DNA of 16,198 nucleotides from an uncultured Lachnospiraceae bacterium. GTDB taxonomy: Bacteria > Bacillota > Clostridia > Lachnospirales > Lachnospiraceae. Each line of letters begins with the position of its first letter. The first letter of the stretch is position 1. This document shows, piece after piece, positions 1-7,124 of this stretch. Under the pieces are notes generated by a model. The model was not told the origin of the DNA. It worked only from the letters and a program-made list of their open reading frames with translations, and searched no databases. Where the stretch lies: contig CABUAW010000055.1 of the NCBI GenBank assembly GCA_902489645.1, positions 1-16,198 on the forward strand, written 5' to 3'. The position numbers and the translations under genes were made by a program.

Positions 1-6
1 ATGGGC

Positions 7-51
7 AGCTTCTATTCGATAAAATACGTGTCGGATAGAAGCTGTTTTTTT
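7..51 (+). terminator. Intrinsic terminator of an upstream gene
   Basis: Positions 7-20 pair with 30-43 in a 14-bp stem with two G-U pairs, a 9-base loop (21-29) and a T run at 45-51. The coding sequence that it ends lies outside the window. It separates that gene from the MATE gene that follows. Confidence 0.85.
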
Positions 52-143
52 ATGCCAAAAGAGAGGGCAAAAGCAGGCGGCGGAAAATTCAATGGATATT
101 TTGACCGGGGAAAGCGTACAGATAAAGCAGGAGGGGAGAAACT

Positions 144-1517
144 TTGGTAAAATCAGAACGATGTGCGTATGCTGAAAATAATCCCTTGGGCTATGCGCCT
201 GTAATGACGCTGATTGGACATTTTGCAGTTCCTTCGGTCATTGGTATGCTTGTCAATGCGGCCTACAGTATGACGGACCAGATTTTTATCGGTCATGCCG
301 TCGGGATGCTGGGAAATGCGGCGATTCATGTAACCTTTCCGGTCATGATGTTCACCGCGGCTTTTGCCCAATTGGCCGGGGTGGGGACGGCCGCCAATTT
401 TAACTTGAGTCTGGGAGCCAAAAAAAAGGAACAGGCAAAAAGTTTTGTCGGAACCGGATTGGCGCTGATGTTTATTCTTGGTATCGCTATTTTAAGTACA
501 GTACGGATATTTGATACACAGATTTTAGAATTATGCGGGACGACAGAGCATATATTTCCACATGCCCGGATTTATCTGAAAATAATGGCGCTGGGAATCC
601 CCTTTCAACTCTTTACCCACGGGGCCAGCGCCTTGATTCGCTCCGATGGGAGTCCGGCTTATGCCATGTTTTGCAATGTGGCGGGAACCGTTTTAAATAT
701 GTTGTTGGATTGGCTTTTTATCATTGGTTTTCGGTGGGGTGTGCGAGGGGCAGCTCTGGCGACGGTGTGCGGAGAGAGCGTTTCTTTCCTTATCTGTCTG
801 TATTATTTTCAGAGGTTTAAAACCTTTAAAATGGAATGGGGGATGTTCAGGCTGCGTCCCCGATATGCCCTTCGGATTGTAAAACTGGGAATGGGCAATT
901 TTATAAATGGAATGATGATGATGGTTGTGGGAATTGTCATGAACAATACACTGAGCTATTACGGAAGTCTTTCTGTTTATGGCAGCGATATTCCCCTGGC
1001 TGTTTCGGGTATTGCCGGGAAACTGAATGGCTTTCTCGGAGCCTTTGTCATCGGACTGACGCAGGGATGCCAGCCGATATTTGGCTATAATATGGGCGCC
1101 GGGAATTATGCACGGGTGCGGGACGCCTATGATAAAGCGCTGACGGCGGCTTTTGGCATTGGATTTATAGCCTTTATGATATTTCAGATGTTTCCGGATA
1201 CGTTGATTCGAATATTTGGCGTGCAGGATGCGCTGTATGCCGAATTTGCGAGGCGGTATTTGCGGATTCACATGCTGACCGTTGGTCTGTCCGGCGTTCA
1301 GCCCCTGTCGGCCGGTTATTTTACCGGAACAGGAAATGTGGGGAAGGGGATTTGGCTGTCCCTGTCCCGGCAGGGATTTTTTCTGCTTCCGATGTTGGTG
1401 TTATTGCCGATAATTTTTGGACTGGACGGAGTGCTGTACGCCGGTCCGGCGGCGGACGTTCTGGCCTGTACCTTGTCACTGGCTGTGGTATCAAAAAGCT
1501 TCAAAGAAATTAGTTGA
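144..1517 (+). CDS. MATE family multidrug efflux transporter (MepA-like), paralogue 1
   Basis: A 457-residue inner-membrane protein of usual MATE length, predicted to have about 12 membrane helices and to export cationic drugs or metabolites in exchange for Na+ or H+. The N-terminal helix carries the family pattern NPLGYAP...P...N-YSMTDQIFIG, with the conserved Asp at residue 45. The start is TTG at 144, chosen because AGGAGGGG lies at 129-136 with 7 bases of spacing and no in-frame ATG with a ribosome site is nearby. The gene is very similar throughout to the second MATE gene at 2040-3437, including nucleotide stretches. It lies upstream of the MarR gene, and its stop codon is inside the MarR operator palindrome. 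I see only a weak possible promoter upstream (TTGACC at 101-106). Family assignment is firm; the substrate is unknown. Confidence 0.93.
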   Translation: MVKSERCAYAENNPLGYAPVMTLIGHFAVPSVIGMLVNAAYSMTDQIFIGHAVGMLGNAAIHVTFPVMMFTAAFAQLAGVGTAANFNLSLGAKKKEQAKSFVGTGLALMFILGIAILSTVRIFDTQILELCGTTEHIFPHARIYLKIMALGIPFQLFTHGASALIRSDGSPAYAMFCNVAGTVLNMLLDWLFIIGFRWGVRGAALATVCGESVSFLICLYYFQRFKTFKMEWGMFRLRPRYALRIVKLGMGNFINGMMMMVVGIVMNNTLSYYGSLSVYGSDIPLAVSGIAGKLNGFLGAFVIGLTQGCQPIFGYNMGAGNYARVRDAYDKALTAAFGIGFIAFMIFQMFPDTLIRIFGVQDALYAEFARRYLRIHMLTVGLSGVQPLSAGYFTGTGNVGKGIWLSLSRQGFFLLPMLVLLPIIFGLDGVLYAGPAADVLACTLSLAVVSKSFKEIS

Positions 1518-1532
1518 CACGTCAACTAATTT
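1507..1532. promoter_or_regulatory. Probable MarR operator palindrome, possibly also a terminator
   Basis: A perfect inverted repeat has 12-bp arms (AAATTAGTTGAC and GTCAACTAATTT) around a 2-base centre. The core TTGAC-N2-GTCAA has the form of many MarR-family operators. It includes the TGA stop of the first MATE gene and covers the -35 box of the marR promoter, which fits autorepression. As RNA it could fold as an 11-bp stem with a CACG loop followed by a short T run (1530-1534), so it may also end transcription of the upstream MATE gene. That second role is inference. Confidence 0.8.
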
Positions 1533-1542
1533 TTGATATTCT
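1514..1542 (+). promoter_or_regulatory. Promoter of marR and the second MATE gene
   Basis: A perfect -35 box TTGACA (1514-1519) is 17 bases from TATTCT (1537-1542, 4 of 6 consensus). The predicted start, near 1549, would leave a leader of only about 13 bases carrying the ribosome site AGAGGTGAT (1548-1556). The -35 box is inside the palindromic operator. Confidence 0.75.
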
Positions 1543-1561
1543 GTACCAGAGGTGATGTGGA

Positions 1562-2053
1562 ATGAATCGAAGCACAATGCGTATGATTATGCTGTTGGCC
1601 AGAAAGAGCCAGATGTATCTGGGAGGCGTTTTAAAGCGTAAATATAATATTACGGCTGCGGAACACCCCTTTTTTATGAACCTGCAGCACTGCGAAGGGG
1701 TTACTCAGGAAGAGCTGACAGCAATGGTCTGCGTCGATAAGGCGGTAACGACGCGCGTGGTTAAATCGCTGGAAGAAAAAGGCTATTTGACGCGGGTAAA
1801 GGATACACAGGACCGTCGTCAGAACCGGATATATCCAACGCCGTTGACCCGGGAGCTTGGCGCTGCGGTGCGGAAGGACCTGTTGGCCTTTAATGATACG
1901 CTTACACAGGGAATTTCCAAAGAAGAATTGGAAATAGTTCAAAAGGCGCTCATAAAAATGGAAGCGAATCTGGCGGAACTTTTATCCGGAAAAGACAGAG
2001 CGGATAAGAAACCATCGGCCGGGGAAAAGGGGGATACGGATGATGAAAGATAG
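1562..2053 (+). CDS. MarR family transcriptional regulator
   Basis: A 163-residue winged-helix repressor, a little longer than typical MarR proteins because of a charged tail after about residue 142. The helix-turn-helix is around residues 45-75 (TQEELTAMVCVDKAVTTRVV) and the wing is the classic DTQDRRQNRIYPTPLT at 81-96. Two cysteines (44 and 57) are present, but nothing shows that they act as redox sensors. It starts at ATG 1562 behind AGAGGTGAT. Its 3' end overlaps the second MATE gene by 14 bases, so the two are probably translationally coupled. By analogy with the MepR-MepA pair of Staphylococcus aureus, it probably represses its own operon through the palindrome at 1507-1532 until a drug-like ligand releases it. 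Confidence 0.93.
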   Translation: MNRSTMRMIMLLARKSQMYLGGVLKRKYNITAAEHPFFMNLQHCEGVTQEELTAMVCVDKAVTTRVVKSLEEKGYLTRVKDTQDRRQNRIYPTPLTRELGAAVRKDLLAFNDTLTQGISKEELEIVQKALIKMEANLAELLSGKDRADKKPSAGEKGDTDDER

Positions 2054-3437
2054 TCAAAGGGCAGTAAAGGGGAATCCGGCAGGGAATCCTTTAGGATATG
2101 CGCCGATTATGGGGTTAATCGGAAAATTTGCGATTCCTTCGATTATTAGTATGCTTGTAAACGCAGCTTATAATATTACGGACCAGATTTTTATCGGTCA
2201 TATTGTCGGCCTGTTGGGAAATGCAGCGACCAATGTGGCTTTTCCTGTGGTCACGCTGACGACGGCTTTTGCTCAGTTGGCCGGAGTGGGGACGGCCGCC
2301 AATTTTAACATTAGTCTCGGAGCCAAAAAAGAAGAGGAAGCAAAAAAATTTCTCGGAACGGGCTTGTCTTTGATGGTCATTCTTGGAATTTTGATACTGG
2401 TCCTTGTCCTGGCTTTTAAGACGCCGATTTTGTTATTGTGCGGAGCGACGGAGAATGTACTTCCATACGCCCAGCTTTACCTTGGAATTACGGCTTTTGG
2501 CCTGCCGTTTCTGCTGTTTACAAATGCGGGAAGTACCATTATCCGGGCCGACGGAAGCCCGGCCTATTCGATGACCTGTACGGTGACAGGAGCCATCATA
2601 AACGTTTTCCTGGACTGGTTATTTATGTTTGTTTTCCGGTGGGGAATTCAGGGGGCGGCCCTTGCTACGATTACCGGCCAGTGTGTATCTTTTCTCATGT
2701 GTCTTGCTTATTTTCCGAGATTTAAAACCTTTAAAATCCGGCTTGATATGTTGGGACTGAGAATGAAATACGTGATAGAAATTGTCAAATTGGGAACGTC
2801 CAATTTCATCAATCACACCATCATGATGCTGGTCAATATTGTACTTAACAATACATTGACCTATTATGGAGCAATGTCCGTTTACGGAAGCGATATTCCG
2901 CTGGCCGTATCCGGCGTTATTGCAAAGCTCAACAGTATTCTGACCTCTTTTTCCGTTGGTCTGGCCCAGGGCTGTCAGCCGATTTTAGGGTTTAATATGG
3001 GGGCTAAAAATTATGACAGGGTGAAAGAGACTTATAAAAAGGCGGTGACGGCGGTTTTAATCATCAGCGTCATTGCGTTTGTCATATTCCAGGCCTTTCC
3101 GAGACAGCTTACAGGAATTTTTGGTTCAGGAGATGAACTTTACTTCCAGTTTGCGGAACGATATCTGCGTATCTATATGTTTATGGTTTGTGTATACGGG
3201 GTTCAGCCGGTGTCCGTCAATTATTTTACAAGTACCGGAAACGTCCGTCAGGGAATTATTCTGTCTTTGTCACGTCAGGGATTTTTATTGATTCCTCTGC
3301 TTATATTATTACCTCTTGTCTGGGGACTGGACGGGGTGTTGTTTGCCGGACCAATTGCAGATTTTCTGGCGTGTGTTCTGTCGCTTTTCCTTGTTTCCAG
3401 GAACTTTAAAAAATTGAGTCAGTCGAAACAAAAATAA
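2040..3437 (+). CDS. MATE family multidrug efflux transporter (MepA-like), paralogue 2
   Basis: A 465-residue transporter with about 12 predicted membrane helices, in the same subfamily as the protein encoded at 144-1517. The N-terminal pattern NPLGYAP...NAAYNITDQIFIG carries the conserved Asp at residue 48. The start overlaps the 3' end of the MarR gene. Two adjacent ATG codons (2040 and 2043) are both possible, with AAGGGGG at 2027-2033 as ribosome site. Expression therefore follows marR and should be induced when the repressor leaves its operator. The likely job is export of toxic compounds across the cytoplasmic membrane. Substrate, and any difference in substrate from the first paralogue, cannot be read from sequence. 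No clear intrinsic terminator follows it. Confidence 0.94.
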   Translation: MMKDSQRAVKGNPAGNPLGYAPIMGLIGKFAIPSIISMLVNAAYNITDQIFIGHIVGLLGNAATNVAFPVVTLTTAFAQLAGVGTAANFNISLGAKKEEEAKKFLGTGLSLMVILGILILVLVLAFKTPILLLCGATENVLPYAQLYLGITAFGLPFLLFTNAGSTIIRADGSPAYSMTCTVTGAIINVFLDWLFMFVFRWGIQGAALATITGQCVSFLMCLAYFPRFKTFKIRLDMLGLRMKYVIEIVKLGTSNFINHTIMMLVNIVLNNTLTYYGAMSVYGSDIPLAVSGVIAKLNSILTSFSVGLAQGCQPILGFNMGAKNYDRVKETYKKAVTAVLIISVIAFVIFQAFPRQLTGIFGSGDELYFQFAERYLRIYMFMVCVYGVQPVSVNYFTSTGNVRQGIILSLSRQGFLLIPLLILLPLVWGLDGVLFAGPIADFLACVLSLFLVSRNFKKLSQSKQK

Positions 3438-3443
3438 GAAAAG

Positions 3444-3458
3444 TTATCATTATTAGAT
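3444..3458. promoter_or_regulatory. PerR-box-like sequence upstream of eno-ahpC operon
   Basis: TTATCATTATTAGAT matches 11 of the 14 defined bases of the Bacillus PerR box (TTATAATNATTATAA). It lies just upstream of the candidate -35 box of a run containing a peroxiredoxin and its likely reductase, where PerR control would make sense. A match like this in AT-rich DNA can arise by chance, so the call is weak. Confidence 0.3.
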
Positions 3459-3459
3459 A

Positions 3460-3488
3460 TTGCATCCATACAAATTTCATGGTACTAT
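3460..3488 (+). promoter_or_regulatory. Candidate promoter of the eno-ahpC run
   Basis: TTGCAT (3460-3465) and TACTAT (3483-3488) are spaced by 17 bases. Each is an imperfect match to the sigma-A consensus (3 and 4 of 6). The predicted start is near 3495, inside the GGTTAG inverted repeat, giving a leader of about 90 bases. Confidence 0.45.
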
Positions 3489-3492
3489 ATAG

Positions 3493-3514
3493 ATGGTTAG
3501 ACAAACCTAACCAT
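3493..3514. promoter_or_regulatory. Inverted repeat at the predicted eno transcription start
   Basis: Perfect 8-bp arms ATGGTTAG (3493-3500) and CTAACCAT (3507-3514) flank a 6-base spacer. The position at about +1 suits an operator, or a 5'-terminal RNA hairpin. The half-sites resemble those of DtxR-type boxes, but in those the halves nearly abut, so I do not assign a regulator. Confidence 0.55.
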
Positions 3515-3530
3515 AGTGAATAAATCATTT

Positions 3531-3567
3531 AGCTTGTCGGCCCAGTGTTCCATACTGGGCCGAAGCT
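3531..3567 (+). promoter_or_regulatory. Strong leader hairpin just upstream of eno
   Basis: TCGGCCCAGT (3537-3546) pairs perfectly with ACTGGGCCGA (3554-3563) around a 7-base loop. After a 2-base bulge, AGCT (3531-3534) pairs with AGCT (3564-3567). There is no T run, so it is not a standard terminator. It ends 7 bases before the ribosome site AAAGGA (3575-3580) of eno. It could stabilise the mRNA or modulate translation; no known riboswitch class is recognised. Confidence 0.6.
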
Positions 3568-3585
3568 ATATGGGAAAGGAATTTT

Positions 3586-4878
3586 ATGGATTATTTACAG
3601 ATTGAAAAGGTTATAGGACGGGAAATTATTGACTCCCGCGGCAACCCGACAGTTGAGGCGGAGGTTTATCTGGTTGATGGAACAATAGGCCGGGGAGCGG
3701 CGCCAAGCGGCGCATCCACGGGGATTTTTGAAGCGCTGGAATTGAGAGACGAAGATAAGGAACGTTTTGGCGGCAAGGGTGTCAGTAAGGCCGTTGAAAA
3801 TATTAATACGGTGATTAATGATGCGCTGGCGGGAATGGACAGTTCCGATATCTATGCGGTGGATAAGGCGATGATTGAGGCCGACGGAACAAAGGATAAA
3901 TCCCGGTTGGGAGCCAATGCTATTTTGGCCGTATCCATTGCGAGTGCGAGAGCGGCGGCGGCGGCTTTGGATATTCCGCTGTATCGTTTTTTAGGCGGTG
4001 TCAACGGCAACCGTATGCCGGTTCCGATGATGAATATATTAAATGGAGGCGCTCATGCGGCCAATACAGTGGACGTCCAGGAATTTATGATTATGCCGGC
4101 CGGCGCGCCAAGTTTCAGAGAAGGGCTGCGCTGGTGTACCGAAGTCTTTCATGCGCTGGCAGCGCTGTTAAAGGCGCGGGGGCTTGCCACTTCCGTTGGC
4201 GATGAAGGCGGCTTTGCGCCGGACCTGGCCAGCGACGAGGAGGCGATTGAATGTATCCTGGAGGCTGTGAGAAAAGCCGGATATGAACCGGGAAAGGATT
4301 TTGTCCTTGCCATGGATGCGGCGTCCAGTGAATGGAAGGGAGAGAAAAAGGGCGAATATATTCTTCCGAAATGCGGCAAACATTTTACTTCGGCTCAGTT
4401 GGTGGCGCATTGGAAGGCGTTGTGCGATAAATATCCGATTTATTCCATCGAGGACGGACTGGACGAAGAGGACTGGGAAGGCTGGCAGATGATGACAAAA
4501 GAATTGGGCGGCCGTATTCAGCTTGTTGGCGACGATTTGTTTGTAACCAATACGGAGCGCTTGAAAAAAGGTATTTCTTTGGGCTGCGGTAATTCCATTT
4601 TGATTAAGCTGAACCAGATTGGCTCCGTATCGGAAACGCTGGAAGCCATTAAGATGGCCCATAATGCGGGCTATACGGCAGTAACCTCCCACCGTTCCGG
4701 CGAGACGGAGGATACGACGATTGCCGATTTGGCGGTGGCTCTGAATACCTGTCAGATTAAAACAGGGGCGCCAAGCCGAAGCGAGCGGGTGGCAAAATAT
4801 AATCAGCTTTTGAGAATTGAAGAAGAGTTAGGCGCAAGCGCCGTTTATCCGGGCATGGGCGCTTTTCATATAAGATAA
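3586..4878 (+). CDS. eno: Enolase (phosphopyruvate hydratase)
   Basis: Converts 2-phosphoglycerate to phosphoenolpyruvate in glycolysis, in the cytoplasm; normally an oligomer needing Mg2+. The full 430-residue length fits the family. Visible landmarks are GASTG (42-46), the catalytic Glu207 in GDEGGFAPD, metal ligands Asp244, Glu289 (SIEDGL) and Asp316 (VGDD), the catalytic base Lys341 in LIKLNQIG, SHRSGETED (368-376) and Lys392. The start is ATG 3586 behind AAAGGA. The gene leads a close-packed run with ahpC (17-base gap) and the AhpF-like reductase, rather than the usual glycolytic neighbours. All active-site residues are present, so it should be functional. Confidence 0.98.
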   Translation: MDYLQIEKVIGREIIDSRGNPTVEAEVYLVDGTIGRGAAPSGASTGIFEALELRDEDKERFGGKGVSKAVENINTVINDALAGMDSSDIYAVDKAMIEADGTKDKSRLGANAILAVSIASARAAAAALDIPLYRFLGGVNGNRMPVPMMNILNGGAHAANTVDVQEFMIMPAGAPSFREGLRWCTEVFHALAALLKARGLATSVGDEGGFAPDLASDEEAIECILEAVRKAGYEPGKDFVLAMDAASSEWKGEKKGEYILPKCGKHFTSAQLVAHWKALCDKYPIYSIEDGLDEEDWEGWQMMTKELGGRIQLVGDDLFVTNTERLKKGISLGCGNSILIKLNQIGSVSETLEAIKMAHNAGYTAVTSHRSGETEDTTIADLAVALNTCQIKTGAPSRSERVAKYNQLLRIEEELGASAVYPGMGAFHIR

Positions 4879-4895
4879 AAAGGAGGAATAATTTT

Positions 4896-5459
4896 ATGTC
4901 AATGATTCATAAAGAAGTGAGCGATTTTTCTGTACAGGCGTATCAGAACCATGAATTTATAACCGTAACAAAGGCGGATATTCTTGGAAAATGGAGTGTA
5001 TTTTTCTTCTATCCTGCGGACTTTACTTTTGTGTGCCCGACGGAGCTTGAGGACCTGGCAAATAAATATGATGCATTTAAAGGAATTAATTGTGAAATCT
5101 ATTCGGTTTCCTGTGATACGCATTTTGTACATAAAGCCTGGCATGATGCGTCCGAGCGTATCCGGAAAATCCAGTATCCGATGCTGGCCGACCCGACGCA
5201 TGCGTTGGCAAAAGACTTTGAAGTACTCATTGAATCCTCTGGTCTGGCCGAAAGGGGAAGCTTTATCGTCAATCCGGAAGGTAAAATTGTAGCTTATGAA
5301 GTCAATGCGGGCAATGTGGGAAGAAATGCGGATGAATTGTTCCGCAAAGTACAGGCCAGCCAGTTCGTTTATGAACATGGCGACGAGGTGTGCCCGGCCA
5401 AATGGCAGCCAGGGGCAGAAACATTGAAACCGAGCCTTGACCTTGTCGGCTTGTTATAA
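4896..5459 (+). CDS. ahpC: Peroxiredoxin AhpC (alkyl hydroperoxide reductase subunit C)
   Basis: A 187-residue typical 2-Cys peroxiredoxin that reduces hydrogen peroxide and organic hydroperoxides in the cytoplasm. The peroxidatic Cys47 sits in FTFVCPTE, after the conserved FFFYPADF, and the resolving Cys166 is in EVCPAKW; these are the same residue numbers as in Escherichia coli AhpC. The tail (QPGAETLKPSLDLVGLL) keeps the C-terminal segment typical of AhpC. The ribosome site AGGAGG (4881-4886) lies 9 bases before ATG 4896. It is followed after 20 bases by a flavoprotein with an AhpF-type Cys domain, which is very probably its electron donor. Anaerobes use such pairs for oxygen and peroxide defence. 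Confidence 0.96.
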   Translation: MSMIHKEVSDFSVQAYQNHEFITVTKADILGKWSVFFFYPADFTFVCPTELEDLANKYDAFKGINCEIYSVSCDTHFVHKAWHDASERIRKIQYPMLADPTHALAKDFEVLIESSGLAERGSFIVNPEGKIVAYEVNAGNVGRNADELFRKVQASQFVYEHGDEVCPAKWQPGAETLKPSLDLVGLL

Positions 5460-5479
5460 GAACAGTAAGGAGAGCGACT

Positions 5480-7120
5480 ATGAATTTTTATGATGTGGTT
5501 GTTATCGGCGGAGGCCCGGCGGGGCTTACCGCCGCTCTCTATCTTGCAAGGGCCCAATATCGTGTGGTTGTCGTTGAGAAGGAACATTTTGGCGGACAGA
5601 TTACGATTACGTCGGAAGTGGTCAATTATCCGGGAGTGGAAATTGCCAGCGGCCAGTCTCTGACAGAGAGTATGCGGCGTCAGGCGGAAAAATTCGGCGC
5701 GGAATTTCTACTTGCCGAAGTATCGGGCCTGGAGTTGGACGGCGATGTCAAAAAGGTGGTTACCAGCCGGGGAACATTGGAATGTTTTGGAATTCTTCTG
5801 GCAACGGGGGCCCATCCGAGAAGCGTGGGTTTTAAAGGAGAGCAGGAATTTAAAGGCCATGGCGTGGCCTATTGCGCGACATGCGATGGTGAATTCTTTA
5901 CGGGAAAAGAAGTTTTCGTTATTGGCGGCGGTTTTGCGGCCGCAGAAGAAGCCGTATTTCTTACGAAGTACGCCAGTCATGTGACGATTCTGATTCGGGG
6001 CGAAGACTTTAGCTGCGCTAAGACGACGGCCGATGCGGCGCGAAACCATGAGAAAATTACGGTGCTGACAAATACCCGGGTCCGGGAAGCTGCCGGGGAT
6101 TCGGGAATCCGTCTGCTTCGTTGTGAAAACAGCAAAACAGGTGAGATTACGGAATATAAAGCGTCCGAAGGACAAAACTTTGGGGTATTTGTATTTGCCG
6201 GATACGAACCGGCTACGGAGCTGGTTCAGGGAAAGGTGGAATTAAATGCCCAGGGCTATGTCGAAACGGACAGGCATCAAAAAACAAGTGTGGATGGCGT
6301 GTATGCGGCCGGGGATGTGTGCGAAAAAACATTGCGTCAGGTGGTAACTGCGGCCGGGGACGGCGCTTTGGCGGCCACGGAGCTGGAACGGTATGCGGCG
6401 GCGTTACAGAAAAAAACAGGGATTTATCCGGAAAAACCCGTTAAAAAATCATCTGCGGGCAATACGCCGGCTTCTGATAAGGCCGCAGAGACGCAGAATT
6501 CTTCCGCTGCGTCCGGGCAAAAGGGCTTGTTTACGGAGGATATACGAAACCAGCTGCTTACCGTATTCGGACGCATGGAGCGGCCTCTGGTGTTAAAATT
6601 ATTTTTAGACGGACGGCCCGTGTCTGCGGAACTTCAAAATTACATGGAAGAAATGGCGGCATTGTCAGAAAAGGTTTCTGTGGAAATCTCAGAGAACTCT
6701 GACGGACAGGAAACACCGTGTGTTCGGGTATGTCTGTCGGATGGCACAGAAACGGGGCTTGCCTTCCACGGGGTTCCGGGAGGCCATGAATTTACGTCCT
6801 TTGTTTTAGGGCTTTACAATGCTTCCGGTCCGGGTCAATCGGTGGATGCCCATGTTGCGGAACAGATACGGGCCATCGACTATCCGGTGCATATGCAGAT
6901 TATGGTTTCCCTTTCCTGCACGATGTGTCCGGAGCTTGTCACGGCGGCGCAGAAAATCGCGGCGTCAAATGCGTTGGTGACAGCCGATGTATATGACCTG
7001 AATCATTTTCCTGAAATGAAGGACAAATACAATGTAATGAGCGTACCGTGTATGGTCATTAATAATGAAAAGGTCACCTTCGGAAAAAAGAGTATTCCGC
7101 AGTTGTTGGAGATTTTATAA
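5480..7120 (+). CDS. AhpF-like flavoprotein disulfide reductase with swapped domain order
   Basis: A 546-residue protein that probably passes electrons from NAD(P)H through FAD and two CxxC pairs to AhpC. Residues 1-305 are a thioredoxin-reductase core: FAD-binding GGGPAGL (10-16), redox CATC (Cys132, Cys135), nucleotide-binding GGGFAAAEEA (149-158) and the second FAD motif YAAGDVC (275-281). Residues about 311-350 are a Lys/Ala/Ser-rich linker. Residues 352-546 match the N-terminal double-thioredoxin-fold domain of AhpF: GVPGGHEFTSFVLGL (431-445), SLSCTMCPELV with Cys480 and Cys483, and a VMSVP segment with Pro523. In ordinary AhpF this domain comes first. The HRR..R signature of NADPH-dependent thioredoxin reductase is replaced by LIRGEDF, so cofactor choice is unclear. 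The ribosome site AAGGAGA (5467-5473) supports the start. It could alternatively serve another thioredoxin-like partner. Confidence 0.92.
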   Translation: MNFYDVVVIGGGPAGLTAALYLARAQYRVVVVEKEHFGGQITITSEVVNYPGVEIASGQSLTESMRRQAEKFGAEFLLAEVSGLELDGDVKKVVTSRGTLECFGILLATGAHPRSVGFKGEQEFKGHGVAYCATCDGEFFTGKEVFVIGGGFAAAEEAVFLTKYASHVTILIRGEDFSCAKTTADAARNHEKITVLTNTRVREAAGDSGIRLLRCENSKTGEITEYKASEGQNFGVFVFAGYEPATELVQGKVELNAQGYVETDRHQKTSVDGVYAAGDVCEKTLRQVVTAAGDGALAATELERYAAALQKKTGIYPEKPVKKSSAGNTPASDKAAETQNSSAASGQKGLFTEDIRNQLLTVFGRMERPLVLKLFLDGRPVSAELQNYMEEMAALSEKVSVEISENSDGQETPCVRVCLSDGTETGLAFHGVPGGHEFTSFVLGLYNASGPGQSVDAHVAEQIRAIDYPVHMQIMVSLSCTMCPELVTAAQKIAASNALVTADVYDLNHFPEMKDKYNVMSVPCMVINNEKVTFGKKSIPQLLEIL

Positions 7121-7124
7121 GAAA

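Noticed and set aside
3493..3514. DtxR/IdeR-type iron box
   Set aside because: The half-sites GGTTAG and CTAACC are suggestive, but they are separated by six bases rather than nearly abutting as in known boxes, so no regulator is assigned.
7065..7124. Upstream in-frame ATG for the AraC gene
   Set aside because: It would overlap the reductase gene by 56 bases, has no ribosome site, and the added residues are out-of-frame reading of that gene's end. ATG 7125 is preferred.
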